Positions 14,189 through 21,632 of a stretch of DNA of 64,000 nt are shown here, piece after piece. A program made the position numbers and the translations under genes. The stretch's first letter is position 1. Each line of letters starts with the position of its first letter. This stretch comes from Streptosporangium sp. NBC_01495 (lineage in GTDB: Bacteria > Actinomycetota > Actinomycetes > Streptosporangiales > Streptosporangiaceae): assembly GCF_036250735.1 (NCBI RefSeq), contig NZ_CP109430.1:3038001-3102000 (forward strand), read 5' to 3'. The notes under the pieces were generated by a model, which saw only the letters and a list, made by a program, of their open reading frames with translations, did not search any database and had not been told where the DNA came from.

Positions 14189-15127
14189 GTGACCACCCCA
14201 TCCGAGCCAGGAGACGGCCGGTTCGAGCCGGGCCTGAGCGCGATCATGAGCGAGCGGCGTCAGCTGATCAATCTCTCCTACCGGCTTCTCGGCTCCCTGG
14301 CCGATGCCGAGGACGTCGTCCAGGAGACCTACGCCCGCTGGTACGCCATGTCCCGGCAACAGCGGGAGGCCATCGAATCCCCCGGCGCCTGGCTGACGAC
14401 CGTCGCCAGCCGGGTCTGTCTCGACCTGCTCGGCTCGGCGCGGGCCCGGCGTGAGAGCTACGTGGGTGAATGGGTCCCCGAGCCGTTGCCCGACCGTGCG
14501 GAGTGGATCAGTGGGCGGCCGGGCGGCACCCCGGCCGACCCCGCCGACCGGGTCACCCTGGACGAGTCGGTCACCATGGCCTTCCTCGTCGTGCTCGACT
14601 CGATGACCCCGGCCGAGCGGGTCGCGTTCGTCCTGCACGACGTCTTCCGCTACCCCTTCGCCGAGGTGGCCGAGATCGTCGGCCGTACCCCCGTGGCCTG
14701 CCGTCAGCTGGCCTCCTCGGCCCGCCGTCGCATCCGCGCCTCACAGGCTCCCGCGACCCCGGCGGCCCGGCGCGCCGACATTGTCAGGGCCTTCAAGCAG
14801 GCATGGGAGGCTAAGGACATCGACGCCCTCATCGGCCTCCTCGACCCAGACGCCACGGGGATCGCCGACGGCGGCGGCCTGGTCAGTGCCGTGCTCCGCC
14901 CGATCGAAGGCGCCGAGCAGATCGCGCACTACGCCGTCGACATCGTCTCCAGGGTGCCCGACCTGGTGATCCTGGAGCGTACGGTCAACGGTGAGCCCGG
15001 CCTGGTGGTTCAGCAGGACGGTGTCACCGTGGTGGTGATGGCGTTGGATGTCGCGGGCGATCGGATCAAGCACCTCTGGGCGGTACGCAACCCCGACAAG
15101 CTCCGGCCGTGGACGATGGGGCCATAG
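14189..15127 (+). CDS. ECF sigma factor of the SigJ/ECF41 group with SnoaL-like C-terminal domain
   Basis: This 312-residue protein has sigma region 2 (about 22-90: LINLSYRLLGSLADAEDVVQ), region 4 (about 135-190: TPAERVAFVLHDVFRYPFAE) and a C-terminal SnoaL/NTF2-like domain (about 205-312). Three ECF41 landmarks are visible: WVPEPL between regions 2 and 4, DGGG in the C-terminal domain, and NPDKL near the end. In ECF41 factors the C-terminal domain replaces an anti-sigma factor and controls activity. GTG 14189 follows GAGGGAG. The usual neighbouring oxidoreductase/decarboxylase/epimerase gene is not present here. Confidence 0.85.
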   Translation: MTTPSEPGDGRFEPGLSAIMSERRQLINLSYRLLGSLADAEDVVQETYARWYAMSRQQREAIESPGAWLTTVASRVCLDLLGSARARRESYVGEWVPEPLPDRAEWISGRPGGTPADPADRVTLDESVTMAFLVVLDSMTPAERVAFVLHDVFRYPFAEVAEIVGRTPVACRQLASSARRRIRASQAPATPAARRADIVRAFKQAWEAKDIDALIGLLDPDATGIADGGGLVSAVLRPIEGAEQIAHYAVDIVSRVPDLVILERTVNGEPGLVVQQDGVTVVVMALDVAGDRIKHLWAVRNPDKLRPWTMGP

Positions 15128-15465
15128 CGCCAAGGCCTGTACGGAGTCGAGATCGGAAAGATTCGCCTGCGCGTCGGTTTCCCAGTCCTGTGGGCGGCCG
15201 GGCCTCACCGACCGGCGCCGGGGGTCGCCGAGGCCACCCGTCGGCTGGATGAGGACGACCGCGCTCTGCTCCCCCTTGGGGAGACCGGTGTCGGCCTTCT
15301 GGGCAGGAGACAGGCCGGACGCGGGACGGACGACAAAACGGTCCGAGTTTCCCCGAAGTTTTTGTTATCCACTCGCGGCCTGCGGGTCTCCTGTTTAGCG
15401 GCGCGTGCGAGCGCCGCCGGATGTCCCCTCCACGACTTCCCAACAGGACAAGGACTTCATTCACT
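15128..15465. other. Intergenic region before the DUF1996 gene
   Basis: These 338 bases have no conserved coding sequence. The last part carries the promoter and the ribosome site (AAGGA, 15450-15454) of the secreted DUF1996 protein. Confidence 0.4.
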
Positions 15466-17004
15466 ATGAGCACAACCGCCTCGCGCGGCATTCAAGCCGG
15501 ACGCACGTCTGTTGGACGTCAGATCCGCCGCCTGTCGCTGGCCGGTGTTCTCGTCGGCCTCCTGAGCACCTCCGCGGTGAGCGTCGCCTCCCCGGCCGCC
15601 GCGGCCGAGGTCCCTCTCTCGCAGGGCCGTAACGCCATCGCCTCCTCGGCGGAGCGCGGTGACCTGTCGGCCGCGGCCGCCTTCGACGGCAAGACCGGCA
15701 CTCGCTGGGGCAGCAAGTTCAGCGACCCGCAGTGGCTCGCGGTCGACCTCGGCAAGTCCACCGCCATCAAGAAGATCGTCATCAACTGGGAGAACGCCTA
15801 CGCCACGGCGTTCCAGATCCAGACCGCCGCCGGTGGCAACGGCCCCTGGAAGACGGTGCACAGCACCACGGCGGGCAAGGGCGGTGTCCAGACCATCAAC
15901 GTGTCGGCCACCGGCCGGTTCGTGCGGCTGTACGCGACCAAGCGGTCCAGCCGGTACGGCGTCTCGCTGTGGGAGTTCCAGGTCTTCGGCACCGGCTCGG
16001 GCACCTCGACCCCGACCCCGACTCCGACCCCGACCTCGACCCGGACCCCGGCCCCGAGCCCGACTCCGACCTCGACGCGGACCCCGGCCCCGAGTCCGAC
16101 CCCGACCTCGACCCGGACCCCGACGGCCCAGCCGACGCCCAGCACCACCCCGCCCAACGTCGGCTGGGTGCCGGTGAACCAGGCCGAATGGAAGAAGGCC
16201 CTGGACGCGTACAACAAGGTCGCACCCGAAGCGGTTCCCGCGGGAATCGTGAGGGTCCCCGAGTTCCACACCAACTGCACGGTGGCCAACGAGGCCAAGG
16301 ACGACCCGGTCGTGCTGCCCGGCCTGCCCGGCGCCTCCCACCTGCACACCTTCTTCGGCCCGAAGGTGACGGCGGACACCACGACCGAGGACCTGCTCAA
16401 GAGCACCACGACCTGTGACGCTCCTGGGGACAACAGCGCCTACTGGGCACCGACCCTGCTGAAGAACGGCAAGCCGGTCCCGATGGAGAACTTCCGCGTG
16501 TACTACGGCTCCCGGCTCAAGGACCCGTCGGAGGTCGTGCCGTTCCCGCCGGGCCTGCGCGTGGTGCAGGGCGACGCGAAGCGACAGGTGGCGACGCCGA
16601 AGGGTGCCTCCGGCCAGTTCTGGTGCGCCGGCAGCGCGGAGACCGGCCGCAGCGCCGACGGCAACTGGCCCGTCTGCGCCCCGGGTGGCAACCTGATCTA
16701 CCAGCTGACGTTCCAGGACTGCTGGGACGGCAAGCACATCGACTCGCCCGACCACAAGTCGCACATGGGACCGGCCAAGAACGGCACGTGCTCCGGCGAC
16801 TACCCGGTCGCGGTCCCGAACCTCTCGTTCATGCTCGGCTACGACTCCCTCGGCGGTGACGGCCTGACGCTGTCGTCGGGGATGCCCTCCTCGATTCACG
16901 GGGACTTCATGAACGCCTGGAAGCAGGAGACGCTCGGCGCGCTCGTGAAGATCTGCATCAACGCGAAGGCCAAGTGCGGCGTCACGCCGGGCTGGAAGAA
17001 ATGA
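15466..17004 (+). CDS. Secreted protein: discoidin (F5/8-type C) module, Thr/Pro linker and DUF1996 domain
   Basis: This 512-residue protein starts with a Tat/Sec-like signal (LAGVLVGLLSTSAVSVASPA, cleavage after AAAA, about residue 47). A discoidin-like carbohydrate-binding module follows (about 48-180: LSQGRNAIASSAERGD, WLAVDLGKSTAIKKIVI, WEFQVFGTG). Next comes a Thr-Pro/Ser linker built from repeats of TSTRTPAPSPTP (about 183-228). The DUF1996 domain runs from about 230 to 512 (FHTNCTVANEA, SHLHTFFG, CWDGKHIDSPDHKSHM, with conserved His/Cys). DUF1996 occurs in extracellular proteins of actinomycetes and fungi and is probably enzymatic on polysaccharide, but its activity is not established. 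Confidence 0.85.
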   Translation: MSTTASRGIQAGRTSVGRQIRRLSLAGVLVGLLSTSAVSVASPAAAAEVPLSQGRNAIASSAERGDLSAAAAFDGKTGTRWGSKFSDPQWLAVDLGKSTAIKKIVINWENAYATAFQIQTAAGGNGPWKTVHSTTAGKGGVQTINVSATGRFVRLYATKRSSRYGVSLWEFQVFGTGSGTSTPTPTPTPTSTRTPAPSPTPTSTRTPAPSPTPTSTRTPTAQPTPSTTPPNVGWVPVNQAEWKKALDAYNKVAPEAVPAGIVRVPEFHTNCTVANEAKDDPVVLPGLPGASHLHTFFGPKVTADTTTEDLLKSTTTCDAPGDNSAYWAPTLLKNGKPVPMENFRVYYGSRLKDPSEVVPFPPGLRVVQGDAKRQVATPKGASGQFWCAGSAETGRSADGNWPVCAPGGNLIYQLTFQDCWDGKHIDSPDHKSHMGPAKNGTCSGDYPVAVPNLSFMLGYDSLGGDGLTLSSGMPSSIHGDFMNAWKQETLGALVKICINAKAKCGVTPGWKK

Positions 17005-17031
17005 CCAATCCCGGTCGCTAGTTCCACATGA

Positions 17032-17080
17032 CGTGCCGTGTCGGTGATCCCGCGTTTCGCGAGGCCACCGGCACGGCACG
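17032..17080 (+). terminator. Hairpin downstream of the DUF1996 gene
   Basis: A 13-bp stem (17032-17044 with 17068-17080, one G-U pair) encloses a loop with its own short CGCG/CGCG hairpin. It starts 28 bases after the stop codon. No strong T tract follows, which is usual in high-GC actinomycetes. Confidence 0.55.
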
Positions 17081-17306
17081 CGTCGTTGTGATCGATCAAC
17101 GGCCGCGTCGCCCGGCACGCCACGTCGCCGCGGTCGCATGTCGCCGGCCACCTGGCGGAGCGATCATGATCCAACGCCGTTCACGAGGCGTTCGCCGTGG
17201 TCGATGTGGCCGGCCGAGGCGCGACGATTCGGCCGGTACGGCGCCTCGGCGTGAGCGGGGCTGCGGGACACCCACCAGATCGACGAGGCATCGCACCGTG
17301 AGATCG

Positions 17307-17341
17307 GCGCGTCGCCTCATTCCCGGCGGTTGTGTCGTCGG
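17307..17341. repeat. Half-copy of the 14080-14148 inverted repeat
   Basis: Its reverse complement begins CCGACGACACAAC and ends GAATGAGGCGACGCGC. It aligns with the left arm plus loop at 14080-14116 with few differences; no partner arm is visible upstream. The rest of the 17005-17415 gap (411 bases) contains the terminator hairpin at 17032 and no gene. Confidence 0.5.
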
Positions 17342-17415
17342 ACTGCTGAGACATCGTCCAGCACGCGGATCGTCGCCGTCCTCATCCCCGTCTCGCAGCC
17401 GTCAAGGAGCCACCT

Positions 17416-17829
17416 GTGTTGTTGCGTGTCGCGATCACCCTGCAAACCCTGGCCCTCTTCGCCGCGCCGATCACCGCCGGACTGTTGTTGTCCTCGCCCG
17501 GCGGACGGGCACTGCACAGTGTTTCGGCGTACGGGGTGTTCACCGTGGCGGTGTTGCACCTGGTCGCCGCGATCTTGGTGTGGCGGCCGGGCGGTGGCTC
17601 GCCCAGGCCCGTCCTGTACGCGGCCGGGTTCTTGGGGCTCACCCTGGCACAGATGGCGCTGGGCATCGCGCAGGTGAAGACCCTGCACGTCCCCCTGGGC
17701 GTGCTGATGTTCGGCATGAGCGTCCTTCAGCTCAGCCGGGTCCTGGCCGACCGCCGCCCTCACGTGGCCGCGGCAGGTCGCAGCGGTGGCGCCGTTCACG
17801 CGGCACCCGCCCATCTTGATCACCTATGA
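17416..17829 (+). CDS. Small four-helix membrane protein
   Basis: This 137-residue protein has four hydrophobic segments (LQTLALFAAPITAGLLL, GVFTVAVLHLVAAILVW, AAGFLGLTLAQMALGI, LGVLMFGMSVLQLSRVL) and a His/Ala-rich tail. GTG 17416 follows AAGGAG with six-base spacing. It resembles small conserved actinomycete membrane proteins without known function; a cytochrome- or quinone-associated role is possible but unsupported. It converges on the kinase gene at 17962. Confidence 0.65.
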   Translation: MLLRVAITLQTLALFAAPITAGLLLSSPGGRALHSVSAYGVFTVAVLHLVAAILVWRPGGGSPRPVLYAAGFLGLTLAQMALGIAQVKTLHVPLGVLMFGMSVLQLSRVLADRRPHVAAAGRSGGAVHAAPAHLDHL

Positions 17830-17961
17830 GCCGGACGCGACGACGACACACCCATCGCGATCAAGCATTCTCGGACACCCACTCATCCGCCGCTGTTTCG
17901 TCGGGTCGTGAAAGACACCGGCAGGCGACGAGAGCCATGAAGTATGCGATACCCCTTGAAC

Positions 17962-19923
17962 TCAGCCGCAGTGGCTCCAGCCGCTCTTCCATGACAGTGA
18001 TCCGTGCGAGCCGCCCCAGATGACGCACTTCTTGGCGGCGGGGAGCCGTATCGGGCCCGCGTAGACGGTGAAGCTACCGGGGTTGCTCCCGCTGGAGCCG
18101 CCTTTCACCTGGAGGATCGCGTTCATCGCGATCTTGGAGGGGAACACGTACTTGGACATGGTGACGACGCAGTTTTTGCCCTCGCCGGTGTTGTAGAGAA
18201 GGTAGACGGTCGCCGCGCTGCCCAGGGCCCTGGAGTCGACCACCTTGTAGCCGCTTCCGCAGACACCGGTGGCCGTGTAGGGGTTGGGCTTCTGGGACGG
18301 CTGAGCGGTGGGCTTCACTGTCGGTTTCGCGGTGGTGGGCTTGGACGTCGGCTTCGGGGACGACGAGGGCTTGGGAGTGGTGCTCGGCCGTGTCGAGGCC
18401 GTCGGCTTGGCGGGCGGGGTCGGCTCGGCGGTGGTGACCGTCGGCTCGGGAGTCTGCGAGGGGGACCTGCTGGGCTTCCGCGTCGGCTTCTCCGCGGCGG
18501 GGACCGGATCTCCGGCCGGCCGTGAGGACGGCTGCCCGGTGCGCCGGGACGGGGGAGGCGTGATCGAGGAGACCACCTCGGTGTCCTCCGCCCTCTCCGA
18601 GGCCGTTTCCGAGGGCTCGGGAGACTCCTCCAGGGCGTCGGGGACGAGCGTCGGCTCCGGCTCCGCGACCTCCGACACGGCGGGGGCCGCCGCCGCGACC
18701 TTCTCGTCGTCCTGGAGAAGCACCACGGCCCCGGCGGCCATGCCGAGCGCGGCCACCACCGCCACCCCGGTGAGCAGGAGTCCCACCGGCCGGGGCGCCT
18801 TCGTCTCGCCGGGCCCCTGGCTGTTCTGTCCTGATCCGCCCTGTTCCGGTCTGCTGGGCCACGGTCCGCCCTGGCCGGGGCCGTTCGCCGGTGGTCCGGC
18901 CTGGCCATGTACGCCGTGTCCACCCTGTCGCGCGGTCGTCCCGGTCCCGGGTACGGTCGTGTGCCCGATGCCGATGCCGGACACGGTGCCGGACGTGGGG
19001 CCGACGCCGGTGCCGGGGGCGTGGAAGGGACCGAGGGTGTGGGAGGAGCCGGGCACGGGACCGGACGCCTGGCCCGGTCCGGGGAAGGGGGCGGCCGGGC
19101 GGGGGACCGGGGTGGTCGGGCCCGCGCCCATCAGGTGGCTGACGAGCTGTTCGGCGGTGGGGCGCAGGGCCGGGTCCTTGGACAGGCTGGCCGCGATCAG
19201 GTCGCGCAGCGGCCCCTCCAACGTGCCCAGCTCCGGCTGCGCGTGCAGGATCCGGTTGATCACGACGGCGATGGAGTCCTGGCCGAACGCGGGCGTACCG
19301 GTCGCGGCGAAGACCATCGTGACGCCCCAGGCGAACACGTCGGCCGCGGGCGTCACCTCGTCGGAACCGAGCTGCTCGGGCGCGAAGTAGGACGGGGTGC
19401 CCATCGCCACCCCGGTCGCCGTCATCCCCGGGGAGTCCAGCGCCCTGGCGATGCCGAAGTCGATCACCACCGGGCCCTCGGGGCCCATCAGCACGTTGGC
19501 GGGTTTGAAGTCGCGGTGCAGGATGCCCGCGCGGTGGATCGCCGACAGCGCGGTGGCCGTACTGACGGCGAGACGCTCCAGGGAGGCGCCGCGCCGGGGC
19601 CCCTCCCGGTCGACCAGCAGGCGCAGGGACGGTCCCGGGACGTACTCGCTCACGATGTACGGGCGGCTGCCGGCGAGGTCCGCGTGGAGCACGGCCGCGG
19701 TGCAGAACCTGGCCACCCGCTGCGCGACCGACACCTCGCGCAGGAAGCGGGCCCTGGCCTCGGGGTCACCGGTCAGCCCGTGGTGCAGGAGCTTGACGGC
19801 GACCTGCTCGCCCCCGGGCCCCCGCCCGAGATAGACGATCCCCTGGCCACCCTCGCCAAGCCGTCCGATCAGTTCGAACGAGCCCAGCCTCGGTGGATCC
19901 TCCTCGGTGAGCGGCTCTGTCAC
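17962..19923 (-). CDS. Receptor-type Ser/Thr protein kinase with extracellular C-terminal domain
   Basis: This 653-residue protein has a cytoplasmic kinase domain with all main motifs: glycine loop GRLGEGGQGIVYLG (20-33), Lys44 in VAVKLL, HRDFKPANV with Asp138, DFG at 155-157 and APEQLG. A Pro/Gly-rich linker leads to one transmembrane helix (about 377-402). Outside is a long Pro/Ser/Thr stalk (PSRSPSQTPEP, KPSSSPKPTSKP), then a globular domain of about 105 residues with four Cys, ending WKSGWSHCG. This is the PknB-like receptor layout without PASTA repeats, so the terminal domain probably senses an external ligand. It is monocistronic. Confidence 0.88.
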   Translation of the reverse strand: MTEPLTEEDPPRLGSFELIGRLGEGGQGIVYLGRGPGGEQVAVKLLHHGLTGDPEARARFLREVSVAQRVARFCTAAVLHADLAGSRPYIVSEYVPGPSLRLLVDREGPRRGASLERLAVSTATALSAIHRAGILHRDFKPANVLMGPEGPVVIDFGIARALDSPGMTATGVAMGTPSYFAPEQLGSDEVTPAADVFAWGVTMVFAATGTPAFGQDSIAVVINRILHAQPELGTLEGPLRDLIAASLSKDPALRPTAEQLVSHLMGAGPTTPVPRPAAPFPGPGQASGPVPGSSHTLGPFHAPGTGVGPTSGTVSGIGIGHTTVPGTGTTARQGGHGVHGQAGPPANGPGQGGPWPSRPEQGGSGQNSQGPGETKAPRPVGLLLTGVAVVAALGMAAGAVVLLQDDEKVAAAAPAVSEVAEPEPTLVPDALEESPEPSETASERAEDTEVVSSITPPPSRRTGQPSSRPAGDPVPAAEKPTRKPSRSPSQTPEPTVTTAEPTPPAKPTASTRPSTTPKPSSSPKPTSKPTTAKPTVKPTAQPSQKPNPYTATGVCGSGYKVVDSRALGSAATVYLLYNTGEGKNCVVTMSKYVFPSKIAMNAILQVKGGSSGSNPGSFTVYAGPIRLPAAKKCVIWGGSHGSLSWKSGWSHCG

Positions 19924-20081
19924 GATGTTCCCCCGAACAAACCCCGAAAAAAATGGTTTATATGGGGAAGAACGCTACCAGCGCGAACGATGGTAGAGAT
20001 CCGCTTCGGAAACCCCATGGCGGCGGGAAGCCTCCCAAGGCGGGAACCATCCCAAGAAGAGCCCTCCCGAAGGGAGCCCGC

Positions 20082-21443
20082 TCAGATGGCCTTGCCGGGG
20101 TTGAGGATGCCGAGCGGGTCGAAGACCCGCTTGATCCCGTGGTGGATCTCCTCGGTGACCGGACCGGTCTCCAGCGCCAGCCAGCGCCGTTTCAGCAGCC
20201 CGACGCCGTGCTCGCCGGTGAGCGTGCCCCCCACCTCCAGGGTCTCCCTGAAGAGTTCGTCGGCCGCCGCCCACACCTCCGGCGGCGGCTCGGTCAGGGC
20301 GTGGTCGAAGATGAAGACCGGGTGCAGGTTGCCGTCGCCCGCGTGGGCGACCGTGGAGATCAGCACGTCGTGTTTGACGGCGATCGCCTCGATCTTCTCG
20401 ATCATGTGCGACAGCAGGGAACGCGGCACGCACACGTCCTCCACCAGGCACTTGCCCAGCCGCTCCTTGGCCTGGTAGGCCATCCGCCGGACCCCGATCA
20501 GCTCCTCGGCCTCCTGCGCCGACGACGATACGGCCACGAAGGCCGCGCCGTTGGCGGTGCAGAGCTCGGCCATGCGCTCGGAGACCGCGGGGCCGTCCAC
20601 CGCGTCCGACTGCGCGATCAGCATCGCCCGGGTCGACTCCTCCAGCCCGATGTTCCGCCAGTCGTCGATGGCCTTGAGCGTGTTGCGGTCGAGCATCTCC
20701 ATCAGCGACGGCTGGCATCCGGCCGCGATGATCGCCGAGACGGCGGCGGCGGCGTCCCTGAGGGAGGTGAACTCGGCCGCGATCGTCGCCGGGTAGACCG
20801 ACGGAGCCCTGCGCAGCCGCACCGTCGCCGCGGTGATGACCCCGAGCGTCCCCTCGGAGCCGACGAACAGCCCGGTCAGGTCGTACCCCGTCACGCCCTT
20901 CACGGTGCGCCTGCCGGTGTTGATCACCCGCCCGTCAGCGAGCACGACCTCCAGGCCCATCGCCGAGTCGCGGGTCACGCCGTACTTCACGCACCGCAGC
21001 CCGCCCGCGTTGGTGGCGAGGTTGCCGCCGATGGTGGAGATCTCGTACGAGGAGGGGTCGGGGGCGTACATCAGCCCGTGCTCGCGGGCGGCCCGGTCCA
21101 GGTCGGCGGTGATGACGCCCGGCTCGACCACGGCCATCTCGTCGGCGGGGGAGAGCTCCCTGATGGCCGCCATCCTGTGCAGCGCCAGCACGACGCATCC
21201 CTCGACGGCGGTCGCCCCGCCCGCCAGGCCGGTCCCGGCTCCCCTGGGCACCACGGGCACCCGGTGCTCGGTGGCCCATCTCATCACGGCGACCACGTCG
21301 TCCCTGGTGTGCGCCAGCACCACGGCCAGCGGCCTGCCCGGCTCCAGGAAGGTCCGGTCCCGTGCGTAGGAGTCGGTCACGTCGGGGTCGGTCAGCACCT
21401 TCTCCGGTGCGAGCGCGGCGACGAGTTCGGGGATAGCGGTCAC
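20082..21443 (-). CDS. FAD-linked oxidase of the glycolate oxidase GlcD type
   Basis: This 453-residue protein combines an FAD_binding_4 domain (PRGAGTGLAGGATAVEG, SSYEISTIGGNLATNAGG, GSEGTLGVITAATVRL) with the FAD-oxidase C domain (STVAHAGDGNLHPVFIFD, GEHGVGLLKRRWL). It oxidises a 2-hydroxy acid such as glycolate or D-lactate and passes electrons to a membrane or FeS partner. No GlcE/GlcF gene is adjacent. The GTG at 21443 gives the family N terminus (TAIPELVAAL); an upstream ATG at 21518 lies in the promoter region of the divergent gene. Confidence 0.88.
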   Translation of the reverse strand: MTAIPELVAALAPEKVLTDPDVTDSYARDRTFLEPGRPLAVVLAHTRDDVVAVMRWATEHRVPVVPRGAGTGLAGGATAVEGCVVLALHRMAAIRELSPADEMAVVEPGVITADLDRAAREHGLMYAPDPSSYEISTIGGNLATNAGGLRCVKYGVTRDSAMGLEVVLADGRVINTGRRTVKGVTGYDLTGLFVGSEGTLGVITAATVRLRRAPSVYPATIAAEFTSLRDAAAAVSAIIAAGCQPSLMEMLDRNTLKAIDDWRNIGLEESTRAMLIAQSDAVDGPAVSERMAELCTANGAAFVAVSSSAQEAEELIGVRRMAYQAKERLGKCLVEDVCVPRSLLSHMIEKIEAIAVKHDVLISTVAHAGDGNLHPVFIFDHALTEPPPEVWAAADELFRETLEVGGTLTGEHGVGLLKRRWLALETGPVTEEIHHGIKRVFDPLGILNPGKAI

Positions 21444-21526
21444 ATATTGGACTGTACGGCCTGTCCCAACATGCCCCCTTCGGACAAAAGGTACTTTATT
21501 GCAGTTTCGCAACATCATCTGGTCTC

Positions 21527-21555
21527 TTGACTCTGGCTTTACCTTCTCGTCTAAC
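21527..21555 (+). promoter_or_regulatory. Probable promoter of the M6 protease gene
   Basis: A -35 box TTGACT (21527-21532) and a -10 box TCTAAC (21550-21555) are separated by 17 bases. The expected transcription start near 21562 gives a leader of about 70 bases before the TTG start. Confidence 0.5.
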
Positions 21556-21632
21556 GTCCCGGTTCGGCGCGCTCATACGGCGCGTCGGAGATGGACGCGT
21601 CCGGCCAACCCGGGCGCAGGGAAGGGGACACG

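Noticed and set aside
12639..14201. 520-codon antisense frame opposite the MFS gene
   Set aside because: Composition is dominated by Gly, Arg, Asp and Gln with no hydrophobic core or motif, while the plus strand is a clear transporter.
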